From contig DEUP01000033.1 of the NCBI GenBank assembly GCA_002362625.1, positions 43,331-107,330 on the forward strand: a stretch of 64,000 nt of DNA. The letters are read 5' to 3'. The notes beneath the pieces were generated by a model that was given only the letters and a program-made list of their open reading frames with translations, was not told the origin of the DNA and ran no database searches. The DNA comes from Clostridiales bacterium UBA3259. GTDB lineage: Bacteria > Bacillota_A > Clostridia > Oscillospirales > Oscillospiraceae. Below are positions 1 to 8,202 of the stretch, one piece after another. Positions within the stretch are counted from its first letter, which is position 1; each line of letters opens with the position of its first letter. A program made the position numbers and the translations under genes.

Positions 1-23
1 TTGGAAAAAAGCAAATTCCGCCG

Positions 24-52
24 TTGCCCCGGGAGGCGTAATATGATATACT
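24..52 (+). promoter_or_regulatory. Sigma-A-type promoter of the WYL regulator
   Basis: TTGCCC (24-29) and TATACT (47-52) are separated by 17 bp and lie just upstream of an AGGAGG ribosome binding site and the ATG at 85. Assigned by consensus only. Confidence 0.5.
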
Positions 53-84
53 AGGGGAAACTTTCCGATTCAGGAGGCGTTTCT

Positions 85-1077
85 ATGGAGCGCTCAGACA
101 ACCCCAGGCTTCGGATCTTCTACATTTTGGATTACCTGCAAAAAAACTCCCACCAGGCTCACCCGGTGAGAGGTTCACAGCTTCTTGACATGCTGAAGCG
201 TCAGCACGATATGGACTGCGACCGCAAGACCATATACGCGGACATCAAGGCCTTACAGGACTATGGAGTGGACATCGTTTCCACCACGGGAAAAAACGGC
301 GGCTATTACATTGCCTCCCGAAACTTTGAGCTTCCGGAATTAAAGCTGCTCATTGACGCCGTCCAGTCCAGCCGGTTCCTCACGGAGCGCAAGTCCCGGG
401 AGCTGATCGAAAAGCTGTGCAACCAGGTCAGTGTCCACGACGCCAATCTCATGCGCCGGGACGTACTGGTCAGCGGCCGGGTCAAGAGCATGAACGAAAC
501 CATCTATTATAATGTGGACGCCATTCAGGAGGCCATATCCCACAACCGGCAGATCCGCTTCCGCTATTTCGACTGGGACTTAAACGGGGAGCGGAAGTAC
601 CGGGACCGGGACTATCAGGCCAGCCCCTACGGCCTGTGCCAGGACAACGAAAACTGCTATCTGCTGGCCTGGTCTCCCCGGCACGGGGTCACCAGCTACC
701 GGGTAGACCGGATGAGCAATATCGAGCCGGTGAATGAGCCCCGGATTCCCTGTCCGGAGCTGACCGGCGAGGCTCTCATTAACCACGCCAACCAGCTGTT
801 CCAGATGTTCTCCGGCCAGACCACTGCCGTGAAGCTTCGCTTCCACCGGAGCCTTGTAAACGTGGTGGTGGATCGGTTCGGACGGGATACCATGCTGATT
901 CCCGACGGGGAGGCGCATTTTGTGTTCACCGTCAACGTGGCAGTCTCCCCCATGTTTTTAAGCTGGGTGATCAGCTTCGGCAGCAAGGCGGAAATTCTCT
1001 ATCCCCAAAGCGTCATTGAGAGCTGCAAGGCCCTGTGTCAGGAAGTCATGTCCCAGTACCAAGATATCTCTGATTAA
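85..1077 (+). CDS. WYL-domain transcriptional regulator
   Basis: This 330-residue protein has an N-terminal helix-turn-helix of the DeoR/HTH_11 kind (about residues 8-65) and a C-terminal WYL domain (about 140-225, with the SPYGL..., CYLLAW and SYRVDRM segments) followed by the usual WCX region. Such proteins are cytoplasmic DNA-binding regulators whose WYL domain is thought to sense a ligand, often a nucleic acid. The start follows a strong AGGAGG site. The gene stands alone and its stop codon overlaps that of the convergent lipoprotein gene by 4 bp. Its target is not evident. Confidence 0.88.
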   Translation: MERSDNPRLRIFYILDYLQKNSHQAHPVRGSQLLDMLKRQHDMDCDRKTIYADIKALQDYGVDIVSTTGKNGGYYIASRNFELPELKLLIDAVQSSRFLTERKSRELIEKLCNQVSVHDANLMRRDVLVSGRVKSMNETIYYNVDAIQEAISHNRQIRFRYFDWDLNGERKYRDRDYQASPYGLCQDNENCYLLAWSPRHGVTSYRVDRMSNIEPVNEPRIPCPELTGEALINHANQLFQMFSGQTTAVKLRFHRSLVNVVVDRFGRDTMLIPDGEAHFVFTVNVAVSPMFLSWVISFGSKAEILYPQSVIESCKALCQEVMSQYQDISD

Positions 1078-1568
1078 ACCAGGCGGAAGGAATCAAACAC
1101 ATTCCCCCACACAATCTGGGAGCCTTCCGTGGTATCCGCGTCCCGGAGGATGGTCATGCAGTAGTGATAGTCTCCGTCGTCCAATATCACCGCTCTGCCA
1201 ATGCGCTCTCCCTCTTCCCCGGCGGAGGCCCAGACAAATTCGTGGCGTTTCGCGTTTCCATCCTGGGTGGTCATTACCGTCAGGTCATCCTTCTCATAGC
1301 CGGAAATGGCCTGCATGGTGCCGTTTAAATCCCCGCCGTCCCTGGTCTCAATGACAATCTCGTAGCCGTTGCACAGATATACCTGCTCGCTGGTGCTTTC
1401 CATCACCGGGGCAACCACATCGTCTGGCAGCTCCACAGAGATCCGCTTTGGCGTTGCCGCTGCCGGTTCCGCGTAGACATCCGCAATGGTTTCCATGGTC
1501 TCCTCCCTGCCGCAGCCGGTGAGCAGAGCAGTTAGCAGCAATAAAAAGATACAACCCCATTTTCTCAC
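1074..1568 (-). CDS. Small predicted lipoprotein of unknown function
   Basis: From a GTG start at 1568, preceded by AGGAGGGATCGTT, the gene encodes about 164 residues. A longer frame to 1598 exists, but its ATG lies upstream of this good ribosome site. The protein begins with a basic residue and hydrophobic stretch ending in a lipobox (LLTGC), so it should be anchored on the outer face of the membrane. The mature part is acidic, with no family I recognise. It is convergent with the WYL gene, and its start is 28 bp from the divergent DUF1294 gene. Confidence 0.7.
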   Translation of the reverse strand: MRKWGCIFLLLLTALLTGCGREETMETIADVYAEPAAATPKRISVELPDDVVAPVMESTSEQVYLCNGYEIVIETRDGGDLNGTMQAISGYEKDDLTVMTTQDGNAKRHEFVWASAGEEGERIGRAVILDDGDYHYCMTILRDADTTEGSQIVWGNVFDSFRLV

Positions 1569-1596
1569 AACGATCCCTCCTGAAAGGAAATTTTCC

Positions 1597-1875
1597 ATGA
1601 CAAGGCTTATCCTTCTTTACCTGCTTCTAATCAATGCGATTGCCTTCCTGCTTATGCTGGTGGACAAGCAGAAAGCCAGAAAAAATCTTTGGCGGATCCC
1701 GGAGGCCACCTTGCTGGGGACCGCCCTGCTGGGAGGCAGCATCGGCGCGCTGGCAGGCATGTACACCTTCCGGCACAAGACCCGGCACATCAAGTTTACC
1801 CTGGGCATCCCGGCGATCCTGATTTTACAGATCGTCCTGGGCGGTTTTCTTCTGTATCAAATGAAACTGCGATAA
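1597..1875 (+). CDS. DUF1294 family small membrane protein
   Basis: The 92-residue product has two to three hydrophobic segments and the DUF1294 pattern: a DKQKA segment near residue 22, then RIPE, GGSIGA and the HKT motif in FRHKTRHIKF. The family is widespread in Firmicutes and has no established function. I start it at the ATG at 1597 after GAAAGGAAA rather than at the upstream in-frame ATG at 1486, which would run antisense through the lipoprotein gene. The purine phosphorylase gene follows 13 bp downstream, so they probably share a transcript. Confidence 0.8.
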   Translation: MTRLILLYLLLINAIAFLLMLVDKQKARKNLWRIPEATLLGTALLGGSIGALAGMYTFRHKTRHIKFTLGIPAILILQIVLGGFLLYQMKLR

Positions 1876-1888
1876 AGGAGTATCATCT

Positions 1889-2701
1889 ATGGAACAAACT
1901 CTCAACCAAGCGGCTATGGCCCTTCAGGGGCTTCTGAAGCAAAGGCCCCAGGTGGGCATCATTCTGGGCAGCGGCCTGGGCGGTCTTGCGGATCGGCTGC
2001 AATCTCCCGTAATTATCCCCTACGCCCAGGTGCCCGGCATGAAGATGAGCACAGCTCCCGGTCACGCGGGCCGGTTCGTGGCAGGAACCTTAGGCGGAAA
2101 GAATGTACTGTGTATGCAGGGACGGCTCCACTTCTACGAGGGCCATGCCATGAGCGACATCGTCTTCCCCGTCCGGCTGATGAAGCTTCTGGGTGTGGAA
2201 ACCCTGATCGTCACCAACGCCTGCGGCGCCATTAACCGGGACTTTACCCCCGGCGACCTGTGCCTCATCACCGACCACATCAACTTCCTGGGCACCAACC
2301 CCATGATCGGCCCCAATCAGGACGCCTTCGGCCCACGGTTCTTCGACATGTCGGAGGCTTACGACCCCTCCCTCCGGGCGCTTGCCCTGAACTGCGGCGA
2401 GGCGATGGGAATCAGCCTGCGGCAGGGCGTGTACCTGGCCTACACCGGCCCCAGCTATGAAACCCCGGCGGAAATCCGGGCCTTCCGTGTGCTGGGCGCG
2501 GACCTGGTGGGCATGAGCACCGTTCCCGAAGTCATTGCCGCTCACCACTGCGGCCTTCATACCCTGGCCATTGGTCTCGTGACCAACATGGCCGCCGGCG
2601 TTTCGGAGAAGAAGCTGAACGAGCAGGAGGTCATTGATGCCGCCGTCGCCAAAGCGCTGACCCTCCAGGCCCTGGTGGAACGGGTCATCTCACAAATATA
2701 A
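1889..2701 (+). CDS. punA: Purine nucleoside phosphorylase (trimeric type)
   Basis: This 270-residue enzyme would split purine nucleosides with phosphate to base and (deoxy)ribose-1-phosphate in cytosolic purine salvage. Family signatures are all present: the phosphate-binding ILGSGLGG loop near residue 25, GHAGRF, GRLHFYEG, VTNACGAIN, MSTVPE and, near the C-terminus, VTNMAAG, whose Asn is the specificity residue of 6-oxopurine enzymes. The length is normal for the low-molecular-mass class. It follows the DUF1294 gene closely and ends at a strong hairpin. Confidence 0.93.
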   Translation: MEQTLNQAAMALQGLLKQRPQVGIILGSGLGGLADRLQSPVIIPYAQVPGMKMSTAPGHAGRFVAGTLGGKNVLCMQGRLHFYEGHAMSDIVFPVRLMKLLGVETLIVTNACGAINRDFTPGDLCLITDHINFLGTNPMIGPNQDAFGPRFFDMSEAYDPSLRALALNCGEAMGISLRQGVYLAYTGPSYETPAEIRAFRVLGADLVGMSTVPEVIAAHHCGLHTLAIGLVTNMAAGVSEKKLNEQEVIDAAVAKALTLQALVERVISQI

Positions 2702-2705
2702 AGCA

Positions 2706-2739
2706 GCACCCCATTGCGAAACGAAACGCAATGGGGTGC
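2706..2739. terminator. Hairpin terminator between punA and the CPBP gene
   Basis: A perfect 13-bp stem (GCACCCCATTGCG and its complement) with an 8-nt loop lies between two converging genes, so it can serve both directions. The flanking T-runs are short. Confidence 0.75.
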
Positions 2740-2746
2740 CGTTTGC

Positions 2747-3706
2747 CTATGCCATCACCAGCATGTACACCATACTGATCGCCATGATACTGGTCAGAAT
2801 CAGCACGCCGGAGTTTAAGAAAAAGCATTTCAGGCACCGCCTGTCCATCCACTCTCCCTGACGGTAAGCCCGGATCTCCCGGCGCTTTACGATCAGAATG
2901 ATCACAGCGGCCAGGGCAAAGCCCCCAAGCACCACGCCGTTCAGCGCGTCCGCCGCCGGTGCGGGAAGCAGTCCCATCAGCCGGGTCAGAAGATCCGCCA
3001 GAATCAGGTTGTTAATCATATGCAGCACCGTTGACCAGATTACCGAATACTCCGCGGCGCAATAACCCAGCACCAGTCCCGCCAGGAAGGCATAGGGCAC
3101 CTGCAATATATTCCCGTGGAATATGGCAAACAGAAACGCCGACCCCAAAATGGCAAACCGCTTCCCATAGGGCAGCAGGGAGCGCAGCACAAAGACCCGG
3201 AACAGAATTTCCTCCGACACGGGCGCGAGGACAGCAGCATACAGGAACATACTCGCCGAGTCGCTGTCCCCGGAAACGGATTCCAGTATATCCAGGATGG
3301 ACTTTCCAAACAGGTTCATAACGGCTTCCACCCCTCCGACCCAGACGGAAAAGATCAGCTGGGCGCCTGCCATCAGGGTCAGCAGGGTAAAAAAGGGGGA
3401 AGCCCTCATGGGCGCTTTCTTTCTGAGGATCCCGTTCTTCCAGTAATCTGTACCCTTCCACGCCCAGAAGATCACGATTCCCACAAAGATTGTCAGGATG
3501 TAGCCCCAGGCATTGTTCATCAACGCGTTATAGTCCAGCTCCATGCCAAAGTCCCCGGCGGCAAACCCCTTGACATATTGTTTGATGATGTCCACCAACA
3601 CAGTTCCATTGACCAAAATCTGCATCAGCCCATAATAGAGTATGAGCGCCCAGCCTACAACAGAAAACTGGCGGCGGAGCCATTTGTTAATTTGCTTTTC
3701 TTCCAT
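2747..3706 (-). CDS. CPBP family intramembrane metalloprotease
   Basis: A 319-residue multi-pass membrane protein. The CPBP (Abi/CAAX-like) motifs are present: EE with Arg four residues on (E165, E166, R170 in APVSEEILFR), FHGN at about 196-199 and a later HMINN motif. These form the glutamate/histidine active site of intramembrane proteases in this family. Substrates of most bacterial members are unknown, though some give bacteriocin immunity. It is the last gene of a minus-strand trio and its start overlaps the end of the preceding dehydrogenase gene by 20 bp. Confidence 0.85.
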   Translation of the reverse strand: MEEKQINKWLRRQFSVVGWALILYYGLMQILVNGTVLVDIIKQYVKGFAAGDFGMELDYNALMNNAWGYILTIFVGIVIFWAWKGTDYWKNGILRKKAPMRASPFFTLLTLMAGAQLIFSVWVGGVEAVMNLFGKSILDILESVSGDSDSASMFLYAAVLAPVSEEILFRVFVLRSLLPYGKRFAILGSAFLFAIFHGNILQVPYAFLAGLVLGYCAAEYSVIWSTVLHMINNLILADLLTRLMGLLPAPAADALNGVVLGGFALAAVIILIVKRREIRAYRQGEWMDRRCLKCFFLNSGVLILTSIMAISMVYMLVMA

Positions 3707-5276
3707 ATGCTTCTCCTAAAACTGCCTCCGCCGTCAGGATTCCATCCACGGCGGCGGACATAATGCCTCCGGCGTACCCAGCACCCTCTCCCGCGGGATA
3801 CAGGCCCCGAATCATGCTTTCCCTTCCCTCGTCCCGCAATATCCGCACCGGGGACGAACTGCGGGTCTCCGGTGCGGTCAATACGCCCTCCGGATCCCCA
3901 AAGCCCTTCAGCTTCCGGTTCAGCTTCGGCAGCGCTTCCTCCAGGGCAGAAGTGAGCTTCTTTGGCAGCACCTCATGGAGGTCGCACCAGGTGACCCCAG
4001 GCCGGTAGGTAGGCTCCACTCCGGCGCTGCCAGAGCTTGCCCTTCCCGCGAGAAAATCTCCCACGGTCTGAGCGGGCGCCCGGTAGCTTCCGCTGACCCG
4101 GTAAGCCCTTTCCTCAATCTCCTGCTGCCACTTCATGCCGCCTAAAGTTCCTTCATAGGGGAAGTCGGCGGGATTCACCGTCACCAGCAGGGCGGCGTTG
4201 GCGTTTTCCCCGTCCCGGTGGGCATAGCTCATGCCGTTGGTCACTACCCGCCCCTCTTCGGAGGCCGCCGCCACCACATAGCCTCCCGGACACATGCAGA
4301 AGGTGTAGACCGCAGCGTCCTCCAGATGCTCCACCAGCTTGTAATCCGCCGGTGGCAGGGCCGGATTGTCCGTCCCATATTGGGCGCGGTTGATGGTTTC
4401 CTGCCTTTGCTCGATCCGCACGCCCATGGCAAAGGGCTTCGGCTCCATGGGAACGCCCGTTTCCTCCAGCATCCGGAAGGTATCCCGGGCGCTGTGGCCC
4501 ACTGCCGCAATGGCCTTGTCGCAGGGAATTACCTCTCCATCTGCCGTTCTAAGTCCCGTCAGCGTATTTCCTTCCAGCCGCAGCCCCGTCACCTGGGTGC
4601 GGAAGCGCACCTCACCACCCAGATCGACGATCCGCTTTCGCAGGTTCTGTACTACCGTCAGCAGCACATCCGTCCCCACATGGGGCTTGGCATCGTACAG
4701 AATGTCCTCTCCGGCTCCCGCTTTCACGAACTGCTCCAAAATCCAGCCAATCCTCGGGTTATTCACCCCGGTGTTCAGCTTGCCGTCGGAGAAGGTGCCC
4801 GCGCCGCCCTCTCCGAACTGGACGTTGGAGGCTATGTCCAGAACGCCGGTTTCAAAGAACCTTTCCACCTTCTCATGCCGGCTGGCCGCGTCCTCTCCCC
4901 GTTCCAATACAAGTGGCCTCTGCCCTGCCATGGCAAGAATCAGGGCGGCAAACATCCCCGCCGGGCCGAAGCCGATGACCACCGGCCGTTTTTCCGAAGC
5001 TGCCCGGGGCCTGGGCGGATGATAATAGGCATTGACCGCCAGCGCCGCCCGCTTGCAGCCGCTTTGCTTTAAAATCTTCTTTTCGTTACCCTCCACCGTC
5101 ACATCCACGGTGTAGATGATTTTCACATCCGGCTTCTTCCGGGCGTCCACACTGCGGCGGACAATCTTCAGATTCCAAATTTTAGAATTGGGAATTCCCA
5201 GCATGCGAGCCGCCTCGAACCGAAGCTGATGGGCGTTATGCTCCGGCGGCAGCGCAATGTCTCTTAAGCGTATCAT
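3687..5276 (-). CDS. FAD-dependent dehydrogenase (COG2509 family)
   Basis: About 529 residues. After an N-terminal domain of roughly 95 residues comes a Rossmann FAD-binding motif (VIGFGPAGMFAAL), then ASNVQFGEGGAGTFSDGKL, typical of the COG2509 uncharacterised FAD-dependent dehydrogenases, and a C-terminal YPAGEGAGYAGG FAD contact. The substrate is unknown for the family. I take the ATG at 5276, 1 bp after the stop of the HI0933-like gene, rather than the frame to 5426 that runs inside that gene. The spacing implies translational coupling. Confidence 0.87.
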   Translation of the reverse strand: MIRLRDIALPPEHNAHQLRFEAARMLGIPNSKIWNLKIVRRSVDARKKPDVKIIYTVDVTVEGNEKKILKQSGCKRAALAVNAYYHPPRPRAASEKRPVVIGFGPAGMFAALILAMAGQRPLVLERGEDAASRHEKVERFFETGVLDIASNVQFGEGGAGTFSDGKLNTGVNNPRIGWILEQFVKAGAGEDILYDAKPHVGTDVLLTVVQNLRKRIVDLGGEVRFRTQVTGLRLEGNTLTGLRTADGEVIPCDKAIAAVGHSARDTFRMLEETGVPMEPKPFAMGVRIEQRQETINRAQYGTDNPALPPADYKLVEHLEDAAVYTFCMCPGGYVVAAASEEGRVVTNGMSYAHRDGENANAALLVTVNPADFPYEGTLGGMKWQQEIEERAYRVSGSYRAPAQTVGDFLAGRASSGSAGVEPTYRPGVTWCDLHEVLPKKLTSALEEALPKLNRKLKGFGDPEGVLTAPETRSSSPVRILRDEGRESMIRGLYPAGEGAGYAGGIMSAAVDGILTAEAVLGEAYGRKAN

Positions 5277-5277
5277 G

Positions 5278-6486
5278 TTACTCTCCTCCCGCGCACGTTC
5301 CCGCCAGTCTTCCCGAGCTCCATGCCCATTGCAGGTTGTAGCCGCCGCAGTCCCCATCGATGTCCAGCACCTCGCCGCAGGCATACAGCCCGGGCTGAAG
5401 CCTGCTCTCCATGGTCTTCTCGTCAAATTCCCGTGTCACAATTCCCCCCGCCGTCACCTGGGCGCTGTCCATACCCAGCGGCTCCGTCAGGGGCACCGGG
5501 AAGGACTTTACCGTCCTCGCCACCTGGCCAAGCTCCCATCGGGACAGCTCCCCAATGGGACGATTGGCGGCGATTCCCGCTTCCCGGGTCAGCACCCGCC
5601 CCAGCCGGTTGTGGAGAATCCCCGTCAGCAGCTCCCCGGCAGGCAGATTTGTTTCTCTCCGCCGGGCCAGCATTTCCAGAAGGGTTTCTTCCTCCAATTC
5701 CGGCAGGAAGTCCAGACGGCACAGCCACTGGCCGCCTCCCTGGCACACGTCCCGGGACACCTCGAAAATCACCGGCCCGGAAAGGCCAAACTCCGTAAAT
5801 TGCAGCTCTCCCACGCTGGACGCAAAGACGCTCCCGTCATGGAGAATCTCAGCCCGGCAGTTGGCCCGGACGCCCTTCAGCGCCGGGAGACTGTCCCAGC
5901 TCGCCTTGATCTGCACCAGATTGGGCCGCAGCCTGGTGCAGCTGTGTCCCAAGGACCTGAGCAGCTTATAGCCGGACATGGTTCCTCCCAGCTTACTTCC
6001 CGCGAGGCCGCCGCAGGCCACAATCAGCCTATCGCACCCAATCCGCTCCCCGTTGGAGACCACCGAAAAGCCGTCCCCGGTTTTCTTCACCCTTTCCACT
6101 TCAAAGCCCAGCTTCACGGTAATGTTGGGCCTTTCCAGAGCAAAGCGCAGAACATCCACCACAGAATTCGCCTGGTCGGAATAAGGATACACCCGTCCTC
6201 CAGGCTCTGTCACGGTATACAAACCCAGGGAGGAAAACCACCGGAGTGTCTCCCCGGCCGAAAACCTTTCCAGGGCATACCGGGAAAACGCCGGCTCCTC
6301 CCCGTGGTAGCGGCCTTCCATTCCCTGAAGGTTAGACAGGTTGCACCGGCCATTGCCGGTGGCCTGAAGCTTTCTGCCCACCCGGGCCTGACGCTCCACC
6401 AGGATCACTTTATTCGCCTGGTTTTCCGACGCGGCCAGCGCCGCCGCCATACCGGAAGCCCCGCCGCCAATGATTCCAATGACCAT
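5278..6486 (-). CDS. HI0933-like NAD(P)/FAD-dependent oxidoreductase
   Basis: The 402-residue flavoprotein starts with the dinucleotide motif GIIGGGASGMAAA and carries the family hallmarks GNGRCNLSN, a GG...G segment around CGGLAGSKLG, TAGGIV and the C-terminal LYACGEVLDIDGDCGGYNLQWAWSSG. Relatives are annotated as HI0933, YhiN or BaiN-like, and the bile-acid BaiN assignment covers only a few members. The activity here is unknown. It is the first gene of a minus-strand operon with a consensus promoter upstream. Confidence 0.88.
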   Translation of the reverse strand: MVIGIIGGGASGMAAALAASENQANKVILVERQARVGRKLQATGNGRCNLSNLQGMEGRYHGEEPAFSRYALERFSAGETLRWFSSLGLYTVTEPGGRVYPYSDQANSVVDVLRFALERPNITVKLGFEVERVKKTGDGFSVVSNGERIGCDRLIVACGGLAGSKLGGTMSGYKLLRSLGHSCTRLRPNLVQIKASWDSLPALKGVRANCRAEILHDGSVFASSVGELQFTEFGLSGPVIFEVSRDVCQGGGQWLCRLDFLPELEEETLLEMLARRRETNLPAGELLTGILHNRLGRVLTREAGIAANRPIGELSRWELGQVARTVKSFPVPLTEPLGMDSAQVTAGGIVTREFDEKTMESRLQPGLYACGEVLDIDGDCGGYNLQWAWSSGRLAGTCAGGE

Positions 6487-6519
6487 TTCGTCCGCCCTTT
6501 CCCTTCCAATATTTTATCC

Positions 6520-6548
6520 ATTATACTCCATAACCCTCGCCGATACAA
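6520..6548 (-). promoter_or_regulatory. Promoter of the flavoprotein/CPBP operon
   Basis: On the minus strand, TTGTAT (6548-6543), a 17-bp spacer and TATAAT (6525-6520) lie 34 bp before the ATG at 6486. It is back-to-back with the ylmH promoter. Confidence 0.65.
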
Positions 6549-6559
6549 GAAAAACTTCT

Positions 6560-6587
6560 TTGCACCAGGCATAATCTATGGTATAAT
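6560..6587 (+). promoter_or_regulatory. Promoter of the ylmH operon
   Basis: TTGCAC (6560-6565) and TATAAT (6582-6587) with 16-bp spacing precede the ylmH start at 6605. The transcript leader would be very short. Confidence 0.6.
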
Positions 6588-6604
6588 GGCAGACAGGTGA
6601 TAGT

Positions 6605-7390
6605 ATGGATCGAAGCAACATTGAAAAAATCGCCCAAACCGGTGAGGACAAGCTGCTCCTCGCCAAGCTTTGGGATAAGATAAACGCCGGAATGCGTAAA
6701 AACATTCCCGCCAATACCAGCTTTCTCTCTCCCCGGGAATTGGCGCTTGCCCGGTACCTGTTCGGTCAGCCGGAAGGGCTGTATGCCTTTGGCGGCTGGG
6801 AGGACGCGGAGCGGAAAATGCTCGTCTACCTTCCGGAATATCTCACCGAGGACAGCCTGTGGGAAGACGGCAGTCCCTGTGTCTGCCTCCGGGCCGCCTT
6901 CTTTCAGGGGGACAGCCTGAGCCACCGGGACTTTCTGGGAGCGCTGATGGCCGCGGGCATTGCCCGGGAAACCCTGGGGGACATCTGCGTGGGCAAGGGC
7001 AGCTGTGACTTCTTTGTCACAGCGGAAATCGCCCCCTATATTTTGCGGAATTTCACCTCAGCAGGCCGCACCAAGCTGCATTTGGAGCAGATCCCCTTAA
7101 AAGAAGCCGCCATTCCGGAGCCGGAGGTAAAGGAGATCAGGGACACCCTGGCCTCCCTCCGCCTGGACAGCGTAATTGCCTCCGGCTTCCGTATTGGCAG
7201 AAGCCTGGCCACCCAGTATATTTCCGCCGGGAAGGCTGCCATTGACGGTCTGCCCTGCGAAAAGCCGGATAAGCCCGTCGCGGAGGGAACGAAGATTTCC
7301 GTACGGGGTCTGGGAAAAATCCGGCTTGCCACCGTCAACGGCAAAACCAGGAAAGACAGAATTTCGGTGGTCATCCACCGCTATGTGTGA
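6605..7390 (+). CDS. ylmH: YlmH family S4-domain RNA-binding protein
   Basis: The 261-residue protein has the YlmH layout: an N-terminal domain, a middle domain ending around ICVGKGSCDFFV, and a C-terminal S4 RNA-binding domain (about 180-250: LRLDSVIASGFRIGRS...ISVRGLGKIRL). YlmH was first tied to the division cluster and binds the large ribosomal subunit, with a role in ribosome-associated quality control in some Firmicutes. Here it is not beside divIVA. It precedes DUF896, Nudix and YgiQ genes on the same strand, with short gaps. Confidence 0.87.
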   Translation: MDRSNIEKIAQTGEDKLLLAKLWDKINAGMRKNIPANTSFLSPRELALARYLFGQPEGLYAFGGWEDAERKMLVYLPEYLTEDSLWEDGSPCVCLRAAFFQGDSLSHRDFLGALMAAGIARETLGDICVGKGSCDFFVTAEIAPYILRNFTSAGRTKLHLEQIPLKEAAIPEPEVKEIRDTLASLRLDSVIASGFRIGRSLATQYISAGKAAIDGLPCEKPDKPVAEGTKISVRGLGKIRLATVNGKTRKDRISVVIHRYV

Positions 7391-7400
7391 GGAAAGCCCT

Positions 7401-7610
7401 ATGAATATGAACGAAGTCATCGCCAGAATCAACGTTCTGGCAAGGAAAGCAAAAACCCAGGGCCTGACCCGGGAAGAGCTGGCTGAGCGGGATCGCTTAA
7501 GAAGAATCTACATCGATTCCGTGAAGGCCAATCTGGTGGGCCAGCTGGAAAACACCTACATCGTCGGCCCCGACGGCAGCAAGAAAAAGCTGGAGCACAA
7601 GGAGAAGTAA
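7401..7610 (+). CDS. DUF896 (YnzC-like) small protein
   Basis: A 69-residue protein with the compact DUF896 pattern: INVLARKAKTQGLTREE, then ERDRLRRIYIDSVKANL. Members form a short helical hairpin and B. subtilis YnzC is SOS-induced, but the molecular role is unknown. The ATG at 7401 follows a GGAAAG site 10 bp after ylmH. A longer frame upstream runs inside ylmH and is ignored. The next gene begins directly after its stop codon. Confidence 0.88.
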   Translation: MNMNEVIARINVLARKAKTQGLTREELAERDRLRRIYIDSVKANLVGQLENTYIVGPDGSKKKLEHKEK

Positions 7611-8174
7611 ATGACCATTCATGAGCAGATTTCCGCCTATACCCCTGTCAATGCCCAGGAGGCCCGGGATCAAAGGCTGCTGCTTTCCTGGCTGGAAAGC
7701 GGGGTGGATATCTATACAAGAAACGATGTGGCCCATCTCACAGCCTCCGCCTGGGTGGTCAGTCCCGACCGGCAGCAGGTGCTGATGGTCTACCACAACA
7801 TCTACAATTCCTGGTCCTGGATGGGCGGCCACGCCGACGGAAGCCGGGATCTTCTGGACGTGGCCCGTCGGGAGGTCATGGAGGAAAGCGGCCTGAAGGA
7901 ATTGACGCTGTTGTCCCCGGAGCTGTTCTCTCTGGAGGTTCTCACCGTGGACGGCCATATCAAGCGGGGCAGCTACGTCTCCTCCCATCTCCATCTGAAT
8001 GTGACCTATTTATTTGAGGCAGACCCGGCCCAGTCCCTGTCCGTCAAGCCAGACGAAAACAGCGGCGTCGCCTGGTTCCCGGTGACGGAGCTGGACAAGC
8101 ATGTCACCGAGCCTTGGTTTCTGAAATGGATCTACGCCAAGCTGGCTGATAAGGTCCTTCAGTCCGGGCTTTGA
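7611..8174 (+). CDS. Nudix hydrolase
   Basis: 187 residues with a Nudix box at GGHADGSRDLLDVARREVMEESG. The REVMEES part supplies the metal-binding glutamates, while the first conserved Glu of the canonical box is Arg here. Nudix enzymes cleave nucleoside diphosphates linked to another group, and the substrate cannot be read from the sequence. The GGHADG variant belongs to a subgroup common in Firmicutes. The start abuts the DUF896 stop, so translation is probably coupled. Confidence 0.85.
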   Translation: MTIHEQISAYTPVNAQEARDQRLLLSWLESGVDIYTRNDVAHLTASAWVVSPDRQQVLMVYHNIYNSWSWMGGHADGSRDLLDVARREVMEESGLKELTLLSPELFSLEVLTVDGHIKRGSYVSSHLHLNVTYLFEADPAQSLSVKPDENSGVAWFPVTELDKHVTEPWFLKWIYAKLADKVLQSGL

Positions 8175-8202
8175 TCCCACTTTTCGTATTTGGAGGTACC
8201 CT

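Noticed and set aside
5257..6600. A 447-codon frame opposite the HI0933-like gene
   Set aside because: The minus-strand flavoprotein has intact FAD motifs and a consensus promoter at 6520-6548. The plus-strand frame has neither.
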